Origin: Proteromonas lacertae
Lineage: Eukaryota; Sar; Bigyra; Opalinata; Proteromonadidae
Direction: 5' to 3'
Assembly: GCA_002245135.1 (NCBI GenBank)
Contig: NGBS01001160.1
Span: 372,001 to 436,000 of the forward strand
DNA: 64,000 nt
Positions within the stretch are counted from its first letter, which is position 1, and every line of letters begins with the position of its first letter. Below are positions 21,801-33,573 of the stretch, piece by piece. Under the pieces are notes generated by a model. That model made no database searches. It was not told the DNA's origin and saw only the letters and a program-made list of their open reading frames with translations. The translations under genes and the position numbers were made by a program.

Positions 21801-22819
21801 AATTTATTGTTCTCTTCTTTCATTCTTTTAATCTCTTCTTCTTTTTCTTTACATTTCTCACTTTCTTCATTATATTTTACTTTCAATTCATCCAATTCTT
21901 TACTCTTTTCCAATAATTCATTCTTCTCATTTTCTAATGATTTTATTTTATCATTCAATTCAAATATGTTTGACTGTAACGTTTGATTCTCTGTTATTAT
22001 CAATGTTGCTTTATCTCCAGAACTATTCATTTGTTCCATTAAACTATCATTCTTCTGTTTCAATGATTCAACTTCTTCTTTTAATGATTCACTTTGTTTT
22101 TGTAATTCTTTAGAATGTTCTATTTCTTGACTATTCTTTTCATTCAGTTCATCTATTGTTGACTGTAACTTTTGATTTTCTGATTTCATAGATTCAGTAT
22201 TTCCATTTGAATTATCTATTTGTAATGATAATTCATTATTCTTTTGTTTAAGTGATTCTATTTCTTCTTTTAGTGATTTTGATTCATTTTCTATTTCCTG
22301 GTATCGTTTGTTTTCTTCTGAATACTTCAATTTCAGTGATTGGAATTCTTTACCTATACCTTCAGAGAATTCATCAACTGATTTCTGAAGATCATCATTC
22401 TGTTCTTTTAATATTCTATTTTCATCAGTCATTACTTCTAATTCTGACTTTAATTGGTTTATTTGAGCTGTATCAGTTTCTAGACTAACTTGTTCTGATT
22501 TGTTGTTATAACTTTTATTTGAGTCTATTTCTTTTGTAGTTATAGTGTATTGCTGTTGCAATGCACTGTACAATTCTTTGTAACTATCTAATTCCTGATT
22601 TTTCATAAAAAGATCTTCCTTTATGTCATCTATTTGTTGATGTAGATTTTCTTTTTCTGCATTAGCTTGGATCAATTGTTGTGAAATTGATTCAAATGCT
22701 TCTGACATTGCATCTGGATCTATAGGTAGTGGGACAAAAGATCCACTAGTTTCCCTTCTACCAGGAGTAGTGGGTGTAGGTGGCCCACCTTTTTTGTCCT
22801 TTTTCTTCCCAAAAGGCAT
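18851..22819 (-). CDS. Giant coiled-coil protein with acidic NPF repeats
   Basis: A 1,322-residue intron-free protein. After a short basic, Gly/Pro-rich head (MPFGKKKDKKGGPP), residues ~45-1,040 are an almost uninterrupted heptad-rich coiled coil dominated by E, K, N, L and I. Then comes a ~110-residue region with at least six Asn-Pro-Phe tripeptides spaced by acidic runs (NPFDEDD, NPFSDSF, NPFGDDD twice, NPFEEEE, NPFADPK). A final ~130-residue segment is predicted helical. NPF tripeptides are the established ligands of EH domains (Eps15, EHD), so an endocytic or membrane-tethering scaffold is plausible. Long coiled coils match many families at low specificity, so no orthologue is claimed. 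The start is ATG 22817-22819; upstream in-frame codons lack ATG. The same NPFG-acidic motif occurs in the protein at 48681. Confidence 0.85.
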   Translation of the reverse strand: MPFGKKKDKKGGPPTPTTPGRRETSGSFVPLPIDPDAMSEAFESISQQLIQANAEKENLHQQIDDIKEDLFMKNQELDSYKELYSALQQQYTITTKEIDSNKSYNNKSEQVSLETDTAQINQLKSELEVMTDENRILKEQNDDLQKSVDEFSEGIGKEFQSLKLKYSEENKRYQEIENESKSLKEEIESLKQKNNELSLQIDNSNGNTESMKSENQKLQSTIDELNEKNSQEIEHSKELQKQSESLKEEVESLKQKNDSLMEQMNSSGDKATLIITENQTLQSNIFELNDKIKSLENEKNELLEKSKELDELKVKYNEESEKCKEKEEEIKRMKEENNKLTEEMKGGNEKINSVSEENKNLHSTIDELNSKNKSLEDEKESLEQQIKELENQMKELKSNNEKMKLDLDASISIKNNTSTLQQQYNQLSDTYNQYKEDNERILKDKNTKLEDMNQEMKSLHKELDDFNFMYLNEKESLTGEIDKLKKELNEKNEIIDNDKKDIETKEKEIENLNKMIEELNVYKTNLEKKENEMIELNSKYLDIISKHSTLETMFEDLSTKYVTLMTEHTQLEKDHKQMVSEYNTLLSRSNTATDVELKLQFEIDDLKDKIEKKDGDLLEKDGIIQENKVEYDKLQVQFNQTDNSLKSLEKEHNELKSKYESETNSFTLQLEESKNQYSDIEMNYNKQKEEYDKIIEENKNLLQHNEVLQSSFDKLSSDMTNLTVEKEKIKEEKDKIQAKFDQLSLHTTSLSSSEKTLLDKLDSLNVRISELENEEENLKLEIKEKENEINEIKEKYEVEKSNKEKVEIELKESKESIEKMQSEIEKNKEIVKKTEENKQNVKEKLSSIEKEKNELTIEINTYKQKELSYELNYERVNNRLTSLNERYEELTNKYNTLQNDYEESQKTVKTQEKEISNKNHDIEVLEEEKKNHLESINELTNNHDDDLNKIGELLEQISEIETKYTIKIDEYQTIQNEHNLLNDKYTDLNNDHNELKEKYHKAENTIMNMIQMKNDYQSLQKDIIAFFNKADDGVKQIEVYVNNFTIKGSKNQNIKVIKPNVNSKSVKKPLNPFDEDDNKKTPPNPFSDSFNEEEEEDSSKNPFGDDDDDDDDEGGKNPFGDDDEEEEDTPKNPFEEEEEDDESDNPFADPKPKPQQTQQQSNNKQPLTANLTFLKYNKEENSNKENSNNSSNNTVSSPSEYFIPETPNDIENPNDEMIHNKSILLLDSLTMIENKITEFCCECTTIYSDYLKFKERIDNLEFESQDPLLTDVKYSVEEYREGIKSMKLELSEYKKMIRNIMEQPATMIIEDYVINDNFYVST

Positions 22820-23075
22820 TTTCAAAATTCTATCTTTCAAATTTTTGGCTTGGCTTGATAGTTTTTCAAATCTTCTTTTTTCTCATTCTATGAAACTATT
22901 GAGAGAAAAATATCATCGAATGCACTTCTTAGTTGCAATCATCTATAGGATTTAATAGAATTTATCTCATTTAGATTCTCTTTTATAAAACATAACTGTC
23001 ACTAAAACGGCTCTATTTATAGAATTTAATTCATTTTATTCGAATTTTCTTGTCTAATAAAATTTATATCCTAGA
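22820..23075. other. Divergent intergenic region
   Basis: This 256-bp A+T-rich gap separates the coiled-coil gene (leftward) and the p25-alpha/Sfi1-like gene (rightward). It contains TTATTCGAATTTTC at about 23,037, a partial match to the ATATTCGTTTC element; nothing else was recognised. Confidence 0.4.
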
Positions 23076-26000
23076 ATGGCTACACTCAACAGCTATTCAA
23101 GGGATACACTAAGACATATATTTGAGTATTACTGTTTTGTAGGCAAAACTTCGGGAGATAAAAATACTATGGGTATTTTTAATTATTTAATACATAGATA
23201 ATAAAACATTTGCTCGACTTTTATCAGAATGTCAAGATGTAATGGGTGATTTAGTGAAACCGGAAGATGTTCAAAATGCCTTTGAGAAAGCATCAGCACC
23301 TGGTACAAAAAGACTTAGTTTTGATAGATTTGTAACTGCATTAGTATATATCAGCAGAATTAGATATCCTAATGCTCGTATTTTAATTACTCATTATTCT
23401 TTATAGAACGTGAAGTAACACTCGGTTTATTACTATCTAAACAAATATTCTTATTGAAATGTGCACCAATGTTAGCTAAAGGAACATTCCAAAGTCCATT
23501 AAGTCCAGCTGATTTTGTATTATTATCTATATATTATTATAATATATAATAGATTAAGAAGAATAGAGTATCAGTAATGTCATTACAATCACGAAGTAGA
23601 ACCTCAACAGCCAATACAATCACTTCATCCCCACCAAGTCATGTAGTAGAGCCAATGTGGATAGCCAATGAAAGAGCAAGAAAAATCAGTGTGGCATTAC
23701 ACAAATTAGAAAAAATTAGTGAAAAATCCTTCAACTTAGTGTATTTACATTATTTCCAGAAATGGTTGAAGTATATGGAATATATGAGATTCAGAGCTAG
23801 AAGAGAAGCATTATTATACCATATAATACATACTTCAGAGATGAGATCAAAATTAAGAGCATATTTGAAATGGAAGAGTCAATTAACAATGATTCCAAAG
23901 ATACAAGTGGCATTATATATAATATTCAGATATTTAGATAGAAAAAGATTAAGATTAATCAATCATGGGTTTAATTACCTAATTCATAATAACGTATGTT
24001 ATTGGAGGAAAAGGTTAGTTCTATTAGCTTGGAAGAATTACAATAACATCGTAGAAGCGCAGAATGAGTATAATAACATGCAAAATAATGAAAAACATGT
24101 CCAAGTTGAGAATGGTATGTTGTTATTGAATAGTATAATATGTTCAAATAAAAGGAAGAAGATATTGAAATCATTTAATAAATGGAAGACATACATGATA
24201 TTTGAATATCATAAGACAATGAAGAAGACAATAATTCAATCAAAAAGACTGTTGAAACAGAAGTTAATTTATACATTTATTGATAAAAAGAATACTACAA
24301 TATTGGCGAATTGTTTTTCTAATTGGAAGTCTTTAATATCTTATAAGCAGACTAAATCATATCAGATACAATCCAATATCAATATAAGTATGAATATATT
24401 GAATAATACCATTATAAAACATCAAAAAATTCAGTTATTACAATCATTTAATAAATGGAAAAATATGAATAGATATTATCAAAGAAAAGAAGATAATTTC
24501 TATATTGGAATTAATTATTTGAATGGAATAATATCTCATTTATCTAATAAACAACTATATCAGTCATTCTCCAAGTGGAAATCGATTATACATCAAACTA
24601 AGACTAAACAGCAAGAAGAGTATTATATATTAAAGAAATTGAATATTATTGTTAATTCACATTCATCTAAATCATTATTACAGTATTTCAATAAGTGGAA
24701 AGGGATCTGTAAAGATGTTAAATCCAATACAACTATATTGAATTATAGATTATATGATAGTTGTAATAGATTCTATTCTATCACTAAGAATATGTATAAT
24801 AAACAGTTAAATAATGCTTTTAACAAGTGGAAATCATATTTAATAGATTTGAATAACAATGAAGCAACTAAGCATATCATATTACTCAATAAAAACACAA
24901 GTTTATTGATATTAAACAATTTAATGAATTCAAAGAAGAGAAATCTGTTAAGTGAAGCGTTTAACAAGTTGAAATGTGAAGTACAGGAATATAAATACTC
25001 TAAAACAGTGAGTCAAACTATACAAGTAACTCAAGTATTCAGTTTAAATACTTTAAATAAAATATTCAAAAATAAAGAGAAAAAAGACTTATATAAAGGT
25101 TATATGAAGTGGAAATGTTATATAGAATATCTGAAGAGAAAAGATGTAAAAATGAACTATAGAAATACATTAATTAGTAATGTATTAAAGAGAATATACT
25201 TGAATGATATGAGATATTGTTTTAATCAGTTGAAAGATAATATGATAATCAATAAACATAATGATTTAGTATTCCAGTCAGAATATAATGAACAATCTAA
25301 TCAACTAACCAATGGATTTCAACATCTTATTAATATGAATAAATTACATCAATTTAGACAATTATTTCAGAGTTTTAATACATGGAAGAATCTTATACAA
25401 GAACAGAATATAACGATAATTAAGAAGGAAATGATTCATAGAAATAAAGTATATAAAGAGAAGTTGGTTTATAATTTCATATCAAAGAACAATCAGAGGT
25501 TATTATCATCTTGTTTTGGTGTATGGAAGAAAGAAGTATTTAGTCTAAAGACTTATACAATGCAAAAGGATTTAACACAACAAAGAAGCTTAGAGAAACT
25601 AGTGATTATATTAGATAAATATCATGATAAGAATTTGAGTTATTATTTCCATAAATGGGTAAAGATAAATGAAGAGATTAATAAACAAATACAAAACTAT
25701 AACTATGGAGTTAAACTGTTAGAGAATCTATTAGTTCAACATGAGAGAAAAACTCTGTATAAAAGATATATACATTGGAAGAATAATATTCATACTAATA
25801 AGAATATAGAAGTAACAAAATACTATATATTACGGCAGTTAAACTCAATAATTAACTCACAATCCAGTAAACTGTTAATGAATGGTTTTAATAAGTGGAA
25901 ATCAGTAATTAACTATGATAGGACTGTTTCTGATAAGTTGTTTAACTTCTTTAATCATTATAATAATAAAATACAGTCAAATACTCAAAGTATTGCATTC

Positions 26001-29000
26001 TACAAGTGGTTATTATTCAATACACATGTTATATACAGAGAAAGGAATAAGATCAAGTCAATGAAATGGATTAATCAAGTGCTTGAATGAATTGTATATC
26101 AACAGATTAAGACAAGGAATGAGTAAATGGCAAAAATGGGTTAATTATGTGAAAGATTTGACTATTAGAAGAAAATTAGCACTTAAAAAGTTGAATAAAT
26201 TAATGCAATATAAAATGTATGAATATTCATTTACTCAATGGAATTTAATGACCAAAGATTCTAATAATTATTATGTATTTGCTAATCGATTAGTTAGAAC
26301 CTTAAACAGAAGTATTAAAAGAATGATGAAGAAAAGATTTAGTTATTTAGTATTCTATAATCAGCAATATAAGAGCAGAATGAAGAAAGGATTAAAAATG
26401 CTGGATAATTTATGTGTTAATCGATTAGAATCACAATTAGCTACTAAGTTCTACAATTGGAAACATTCTTCATTAGTTTCTAAGTATGATATTGCTGTAT
26501 TAAAGAGACAACAAGTTGTAGCATTATGCAATTTGACTGATAAGTTAAAGGCTCAATATAGAAGAATAGTGTTTGATCAATGGATTGAATTTACTTCTAA
26601 TAAACGACAATTTGATGATAAATTGATGAAACATTATAAGAGTTTATTGAAATTAGATAATTTGATAAGTAAGAAGATATATCGTACAGTTATTAGGAAA
26701 TGGAATAATTATATATATCATATAGTAACAAATGCATATGAAGAAGCCTTACATGATACAAATTATAATGCATTTACAACCTCAATATACTCTATAATAT
26801 CAAAAGCATTAACAAGAAGAATGAATAGATGTTTTCAACAATTGAAGAGGAATGTTATTCATAACCAATCTATTGATAGTACAAGAGAGAATATATTGAA
26901 TAATTTGAATAGAAGTATTGAGAAGAGATTATTATCAAAAGCATTTACATTATTACAGGAATATAATCATTCATTTAATCAACAGATTAGAATGAATAGA
27001 AATATTAATAAAGGTAATGAAATACTTATTAAAGTTATAATGAAACATTATTTCAATGATTGGAAGAGAATAAATGATAAAATAAACACACAAAATAAAG
27101 CATTAACACTATTATTCTCCACATTAAATAACAATACAACAAAGAAATTAGCGAAATATTTCCAGAAATTGAGATTAAATGGAATATCAACAATGACAAT
27201 AGAACAAAGGAAATTAGATGTATTGAAACAATTATTAACTAAGTTACAGTTTAGTAATCATTTATTGATAAACAATGCCTTTAATAAATGGCAGAAATAT
27301 ATCAGAAAGACAGATCAAAATGCAATGAAAATGTTAATGACCATTGGTGAATATATCCAATAAACTAGAAAAGAGACATTTATATAAGAATGGTAATTGT
27401 ATTGTAACTGATTTAGAAACAGCATTTTCAGTATGGAAACACTATTTAACTTACACTCATGAAGTAGAAAGAAAAGAACAAATAGCAGTAAGAATATTAC
27501 ATTCATTAGTAACAAAGAAAGAGAATACAAAGTTAATAAACTGTTTTCATAATTGGAAGGAATATGTTCATGAAGAAGAGAATGAAGCTGAACATCAGAC
27601 TAAATTGATTATGAGATTAGGAACAATATTAAAGAGTAATTTGAAGCGTGCAAAGTTGATAAGTTTCAATAGATGGAAACAATTCACTTATAAAGAAACA
27701 GCGAATGTAATTGGTCAAACCATGTCAAGCGAAAATCAACAATTATCATTTATGAATGGATTGAAGATATTAGATGTAATGTTAAATAAACATAACACTT
27801 TGGTATTATACAGAAGATTAAGATGTTGGAAAGATAGAACAGATTATAAGAAAACTGCCTTAGAGAAGTTAAAGACAATATTAAATCATATTGAAAGTAG
27901 ATATGTTTATGTAGCATTGAATAAAGGATATAGAAATATACAAAGGTTTAGTTATTTACAAGTATTGGATAAGAAGAATAGAAAATTAGCAGGTAGATGG
28001 ATTCAAAATGCATTTGATAATTTATATACTCAAAAGATAAGACATGGATTTTATAAATGGATGAAGACTTTATTATATATCAAAGAATTAGATCAAAAGA
28101 GAAAAATACATTTACAAAAGTTATTAATGATGTTAGCAAAGAAGTATCGAATCTTAGTAATCAATCATTGGAAATTGATATTAAAAGACTCTAATAATTA
28201 TGATGCTTTAGCTAAAAGAATGGATAAAATATGGCGTAAACATCAAACTAGAATTGTATCAAAGAGATTCAATCAATTAAGAACATATGCTCGAAAGTAT
28301 AAAAATAGAATGACTCAAGCTTTTAATAAAGTTGAATCGTTATTCTATCATCATCAAGAAACACAAGTTGCTAACACATTCCACTATTGGAAACATTATG
28401 CATTAGAATCTAAATATGATACTGTTGTACAAAGAAGATTCCAGATTGTCTATTTATGTTCAGTTGTACAGAAACTAGAACTATCATATCAAAGAATTGC
28501 ATTTAAGAAATGGAGGACTTTCATGGAATATAAAAGAGATACTGATACTCATCAAGATAAATTGTTAGAAGTTTTATCAAAGTTAGATTATTTAATCACT
28601 CAAAGGATATATCGATTAGGTATTAATGCATGGAGATCTTTCACTGTTGAACAAGTATTGATTGAAAGAGATAATAGTTTAAGATCTTCAATGTATTATT
28701 CATTAGCATCATTATTAAACCATTATGTTGGTAAATATTATATGAAAAGAGAAAATGAATGTTTTAAACTGTGGAATAGTATTAATAAAGAAGAAAAAAT
28801 GGAACAACAAAAGCAACAAAGTGGCGATATTACTAAGTATATGACTTTATATAAAGTGTTATATAAATATCAAATGCGTAATAATGAATCAACTAAATTA
28901 CAGTTAAGTAAAGCATGGCAAAGTTGGAAGACTTTTATTATGAAATATTTAATCAATTATATTGAAATTGAAGAAAATAACAACTATCACAGTGATATTC

Positions 29001-29290
29001 ATATTAACATAAATGGTAGTAAGATGAGTGGAGGTGCAAGTAATCTAGAAGCATTTAAAGAACAAGTAAAGAATGGTGATTCTGAAACAGCTGCTTTATA
29101 TGAACAAGTTAAGCAATTGAAGGAGATTGTGTTACAACAACAAAAAATGATTGATGAAAGTCAAATAACAAATGATTCAGCTAATGAGACTTTGCAGAGT
29201 TTAGCTTATCATTCAAGTGATGATAATGTTGAAAATTCTAAAGAAGAGAGTGAAGAAGAGAGTGATTATGATTCAAGCGATTATGATTAA
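23076..29290 (+). CDS. p25-alpha (TPPP-like) plus Sfi1-like repeat protein
   Basis: Three 5' introns (23173-23197, 23378-23406, 23517-23552) attach an N-terminal domain to a very long repeat protein, about 2,025 residues in total. The first ~100 residues (LRHIFEYYCFVGKTSG ... FARLLSECQDVMG ... KRLSFDRFVTALVYI) match the p25-alpha fold of TPPP tubulin-binding proteins. The rest is dozens of ~35-residue helical repeats with the pattern L..x..A-F-N-K-W-K (FNKWKTY, FSKWKSI, FNKWKGI), as in Sfi1/centrin-binding proteins of centrosomes and basal bodies. The tail is acidic. One frame change near 26,080 (net +1) interrupts a good repeat. A second near 27,347 may be a 22-nt intron (27347-27368), and 27393-27416 is a probable 24-nt in-frame intron. 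Centrin or basal-body association is inferred from the repeat. Confidence 0.78.
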
Positions 29291-29365
29291 ATGACTGTTA
29301 TGGTTTTAACACTTTTTTATTATTTGATTTTATTATTTCTTTATGTTTTAATCATTCCAAAATAA

Positions 29366-29376
29366 ATAGTCGTTTC
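29366..29376. promoter_or_regulatory. ATATTCGTTTC-like element before kinesin-9
   Basis: ATAGTCGTTTC (10 of 11) ends 31 bp before the kinesin ATG at 29408. Confidence 0.4.
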
Positions 29377-29407
29377 AATTGGTTTTAATTTTAAAAATTA
29401 AAAATAA

Positions 29408-31722
29408 ATGCCAGAAGAGAGTGCTATTAAGGTTGTGATGAGGGTCAAACCAACTAAAAAGGTATGTATTTTTGTTTTAATATATTTATTATCAACTAGC
29501 CTTCTGGTTATTGGGAAATTGATCAAACAACCAAAACTATCATATGGAAAGTTGAAAAAAATGAAAGTGCAGGTTATGTAAATAATTCAAAAACAAAATC
29601 AGTAATACATTTCAACGATTTGTTGGATATGAGTATAAGTCAAGAAGCAGTGTTTGAAAGAGTGGCAAAACCATGTATTGACAATGCAATAAAAGGATAT
29701 AACTCAACAATATTCGCATATGGACAAACAGGTTCTGGAAAGACATTCACAATTACAGGAGGAGCAGATAACTATGAAGATCGTGGAATCATTCCAAGAA
29801 CAATAAATTATTTATTTCAACAATTTGAAGTATAAATGAAATATAAATCTATTATTATAAATAGAAAGGTGATGTAGAATATCAAATTTCAATATCATTT
29901 CTCGAAATATACAATGATAATGGTTATGATTTACTCTCCAAAGAACATGAAACCAGTGAAACACTTGCAGCAATACCAAAAGTTGTCTTAAGAGAAGATG
30001 AAGATGGAAATATTCATGTTTCAAATTTAGAAATGCATCGAGTAAGTAGTGAAGAAGAAGCATTAAATTTGCTGTTTTTAGGTGATACAAATAGAGCTGT
30101 AAGTAGTACAGTAATGAACTTGGTTTCATCTCGTTCACATTGTATTTTTACAATCGGAATTGAAAGTAGAGTAAGTGGAAGTAGTTTAGTGAAAAGATCA
30201 AAGTTGAATTTAGTTGATTTAGCTGGTTCAGAAAGAGTTCACAAAACTAATAGTAGTGGACAAACATTATTAGAAGCTGAATATATCAATTTATCATTAC
30301 ATTATTTGGAATTAGTCATTGATGCTTTAAGTAAAAAAGAAAGTTACATTCCTTATAGAAACAGTATGTTAACATCAATCTTGAGAGATTCATTAGGTGG
30401 AAATTGTAAAACTGTTATGATTGCTACAATTAGTGGAGAAAAAGAACAAACAGATGAATCAATATCCACTTGTAAATTTGCACAAAGAGTGGCTAAGATT
30501 AAGAATATGGCTACTTTGAATGAAGAACAAGATCCATTTATTATAATACAAAGATTAAAGGCTCAAGTGAGAGATATGCAGGCAGAATTGGCAATGTTAA
30601 AAGGAGAAGCCAATGAAGGATTTGAATTAACACCTGATGAATTAGAAGATTTAAAAAGAAGGTTAAAATGTTATATTGAAAGTACTGATATTCCACCAAT
30701 ATTAGATTTAGGTGAATTTACATTTATGAGAATAAGAAAAGGATTTGAAATAATGAGAGATTATGTAATTGAAGCTGGTAAGAATGGAGGTAGTATTGCT
30801 GGAAATGGTGGTATTATAGGACAAAGTAATTCAGAATTACAGAATAAAATAAATGATTTAGAACAACAATTAATACAAAGAGATACAGAGATAAATGTAT
30901 TAGTGGATATGGTGAAAAAGAATCAAAGAATGACTCCTTCGCAAACACCAAATTCAACAGTTAGTTCTTTATCATCCACTGCAAATCAAGATTTTAAATC
31001 AAATAGTCAATTCTTCATCTAAACCAATGAGTGGTAAAGTTCCTGGTTATTATGGTCCAGGAGGTGATATAGTTGATAAATCATATGTTGATAATAAAGA
31101 TGACGCTTATAAGATATTTAAATTAACTTATCCATCAATTAAATCAATGGATAAGAATAAAATTGAATTGAAATCACGATTTGAAGAAGCACAAAAGATA
31201 GGAAGTGAAGTAAACACTGCAAGACAAGAAATACAATTATTAAAGAAGAAAATTGAACAGATTAGAGAGTTTAAATCAATGAGTAGTAGTGGATTAGTTG
31301 ATGCAAAGGGTCCAGAAGAAGATGAAGAAAAGAGAGAATTAGAAAATTTAGAAAAAAATAAAAAGATATACGAAGAAGGTTTTAAGAAGCTAAAAGCAGC
31401 TAAATTAGAAATTGAACATATTAAGCATATTGTAGAAAGTCAAGAGCAAGAATGTAAAGTGAATTTTGAGAAATGGTTTACTCAGCTTCAGAAATACTAT
31501 AATAGTTCTGTTATGCAAAATTCAAGACAAAGAAATGTTCAACCTTCTCAACCAATACCAAACTATAATATGAATAATACTATTCCTTCAAATACAACTA
31601 AACCAAATAATAATAGTAATAATATGCCTTCAACAGTAAGTGATTCAAAAAATTCAAATGTTGATGATAGTATTGCAGAGTTTAATAGAGCTTCACAAGA
31701 GTTGTTGAGAAGATTTAAATGA
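29408..31722 (+). CDS. Kinesin-9 family motor (KIF6/KIF9-like)
   Basis: Introns 29462-29499 and 29830-29864 are removed. The motor domain (about 1-350) shows the P-loop GQTGSGKT near residue 94, SSRSHCIFTIG (switch I), DLAGSERVHKTN (switch II) and the kinesin-9-typical strings IIPRTINYLF and HYLELVIDALS, with PYRNSMLTSILRDSLGG. The C-terminal half (VNTARQEIQLLKKKIEQ, LKAAKLEIEHIKHIVES, NFEKWF) matches the conserved KIF6/9 tail, so both halves belong to one gene. They are out of frame by one base near 31,007-31,020; treating one base as extra gives 746 residues. Kinesin-9 motors work in cilia and flagella (central-pair-associated KLP1/KIF9). The gene therefore argues for a flagellated stage. 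Confidence 0.88.
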
Positions 31723-31815
31723 TTTTTTTAATTTTATTTTATTTTGTTGTTTATTGTTTCATCATTAAATTAATAGAAAAAAGAGATATAGTAATTATCA
31801 ACATTTTTATTTTTA

Positions 31816-33442
31816 TTAAACATCTTTCAATAGCACATTTACAGTATTTGGATCTTTTGCAAATTCTATATTATTAATTTAATAATAAATATACGTTTAG
31901 CTTCTATAGAAATCCTATTTTTGACACTTTCTGCAATATCAGGCCTTACAATTTTCAAGCTTTTCAATAACCTGTTAAAGAATTGTATTTCAGCAACATT
32001 CCCTAACCATTTTCTAAATCGCTTTTCGTAATCAGACATAAAGCTTTGAATCTCTCTAAACAAATTATTAAATACATAAATAAATACAATCCTTTTTCAT
32101 CAACAACTGATACATAACCATAAAAATGTAAAAGTAAGTCAAGAATTCTAAAATATCTTTCCATACATGCTTTATCAAATCTAAAGGCTATAATTATATA
32201 TATATATATATAGAAATAATAATAATACCTGAAACTTCAGCATTACTATGAAAATATGGTTCATCACCTTCGCTCTTATCAATTGGTGCAAACCACTATA
32301 TTAAATTATATGCTAAAATAATAAAATATACTCTTTTTATTTTTACATCTAATAACCATTGATAATAATTAATATTACATAAAACATCGTAAATTGAAAC
32401 ATTATCTTTTGTTGTTGTAATAAATCCTTTAAAGAAATTCTCTACCTATACAGATATACTAAATACACTATGTAATATACTGAAAATTCTTTTCCTTTCT
32501 TTACCACAATAGTTTCTTCTACTAATTGGAAGAGGGTTAATTTTATTTAGTTCATTTATCTGATTCTCTATCAGAAAATCCTTCAGTAAATCATTAACTT
32601 CATAATCTCTTTCCATTTCTTCTTTTACATATGCACATTCCATTAAATCTGAGAAACTAATTCTTTGCGCAGGATCTAATACCAACATTTTCATTATAAT
32701 ATCATTCAATTCTTTACTAAAACAGTCTGGAATATTATTGAGATTCATCTTTGCAGTATTATTCCCTCTGTAAAAATTAATCTGCTCTATTGTAAATGGA
32801 GTGCTTAAAGTACACATTTCATACATAACACATCCAAGACTCCATATATCTGCCTTATCATCTCTCATATTGTTTAACAACACTGGTGATGTGTATAAAT
32901 CTACCATTCTTTGAAGTTTATTGGTTGGATTATCGAAAGATCTGTATAAATTAACTTCTCCTAATATGTATTCTCCACCTATTGTTACTATTGTCGAATC
33001 AGGAGTAAGATTGAAGTGACTCATTGTAATACCATCGATTTTTTCACTATTTAAATTTTTTAATCCTGTTAACAAGCATATCAAACATTTTTTAACAGTC
33101 TATATATGGTTATAAGTTAATAATACAGATTCATCGAACAATCTTCCAGATTCTTTACAACTATTAATGTAATCACGAAGATTTCTTCCTTTATAATCTT
33201 CAAAAACGATATACAATACACCACTATAACAATTATGGCATTTATAGCGAACTAGGTATCTATTATTAGAACTTTCAAGAGTTTTAACCTAAATCTAAAT
33301 AATCGATATATAATACCTGCTTATCTACACAATTTTTCTCTTCACGAGGTAATAAATACTTTTTAATAATTACATCATCACCATCACATATACCTGCATA
33401 GGTTTCACAAATATTGTACTTTTGGCTATAATTTTCAGCCAT
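31816..33442 (-). CDS. Pseudokinase, NEK/Ser-Thr kinase-like, with C-terminal extension
   Basis: Seven introns (33289-33316, 33100-33126, 32446-32466, 32296-32331, 32188-32228, 32056-32087, 31866-31894; 21-41 nt) yield 470 residues. The fold is protein-kinase-like: VIIKK at the VAIK lysine, DIWSLGCVMYEMCTLSTPF (subdomain IX) and LVLDPAQRISFSDLM (subdomain XI arginine). However, the catalytic loop HRDLKPxN is replaced by MSHFNLTPDS with no catalytic Asp, and the DFG position reads LGEVNLY with no Asp. The Gly-rich loop is also missing. It is therefore probably catalytically dead and may act as a scaffold or allosteric partner. The C-terminal ~180 residues (YYQWLLDVKIKRW, FRKWLGNVAEIQFF) match nothing I recognise. 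The kinesin stop is 93 bp away on the other strand. Confidence 0.75.
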
Positions 33443-33473
33443 ATTCTTTATATAAATCAAAATAAAATTCTAT

Positions 33474-33484
33474 GTAACGAGTAT
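33474..33484. promoter_or_regulatory. GAAACGAATAT-like element before the pseudokinase
   Basis: GTAACGAGTAT (9 of 11) is 32 bp upstream of the start codon at 33442. Confidence 0.3.
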
Positions 33485-33573
33485 ATTTTTATTAAATTTA
33501 TTTACATAAAACTTAATTTCTTTTTACACATAAATAATCAATTACAAACCACTTAATTAAATTATTAAAGGTA

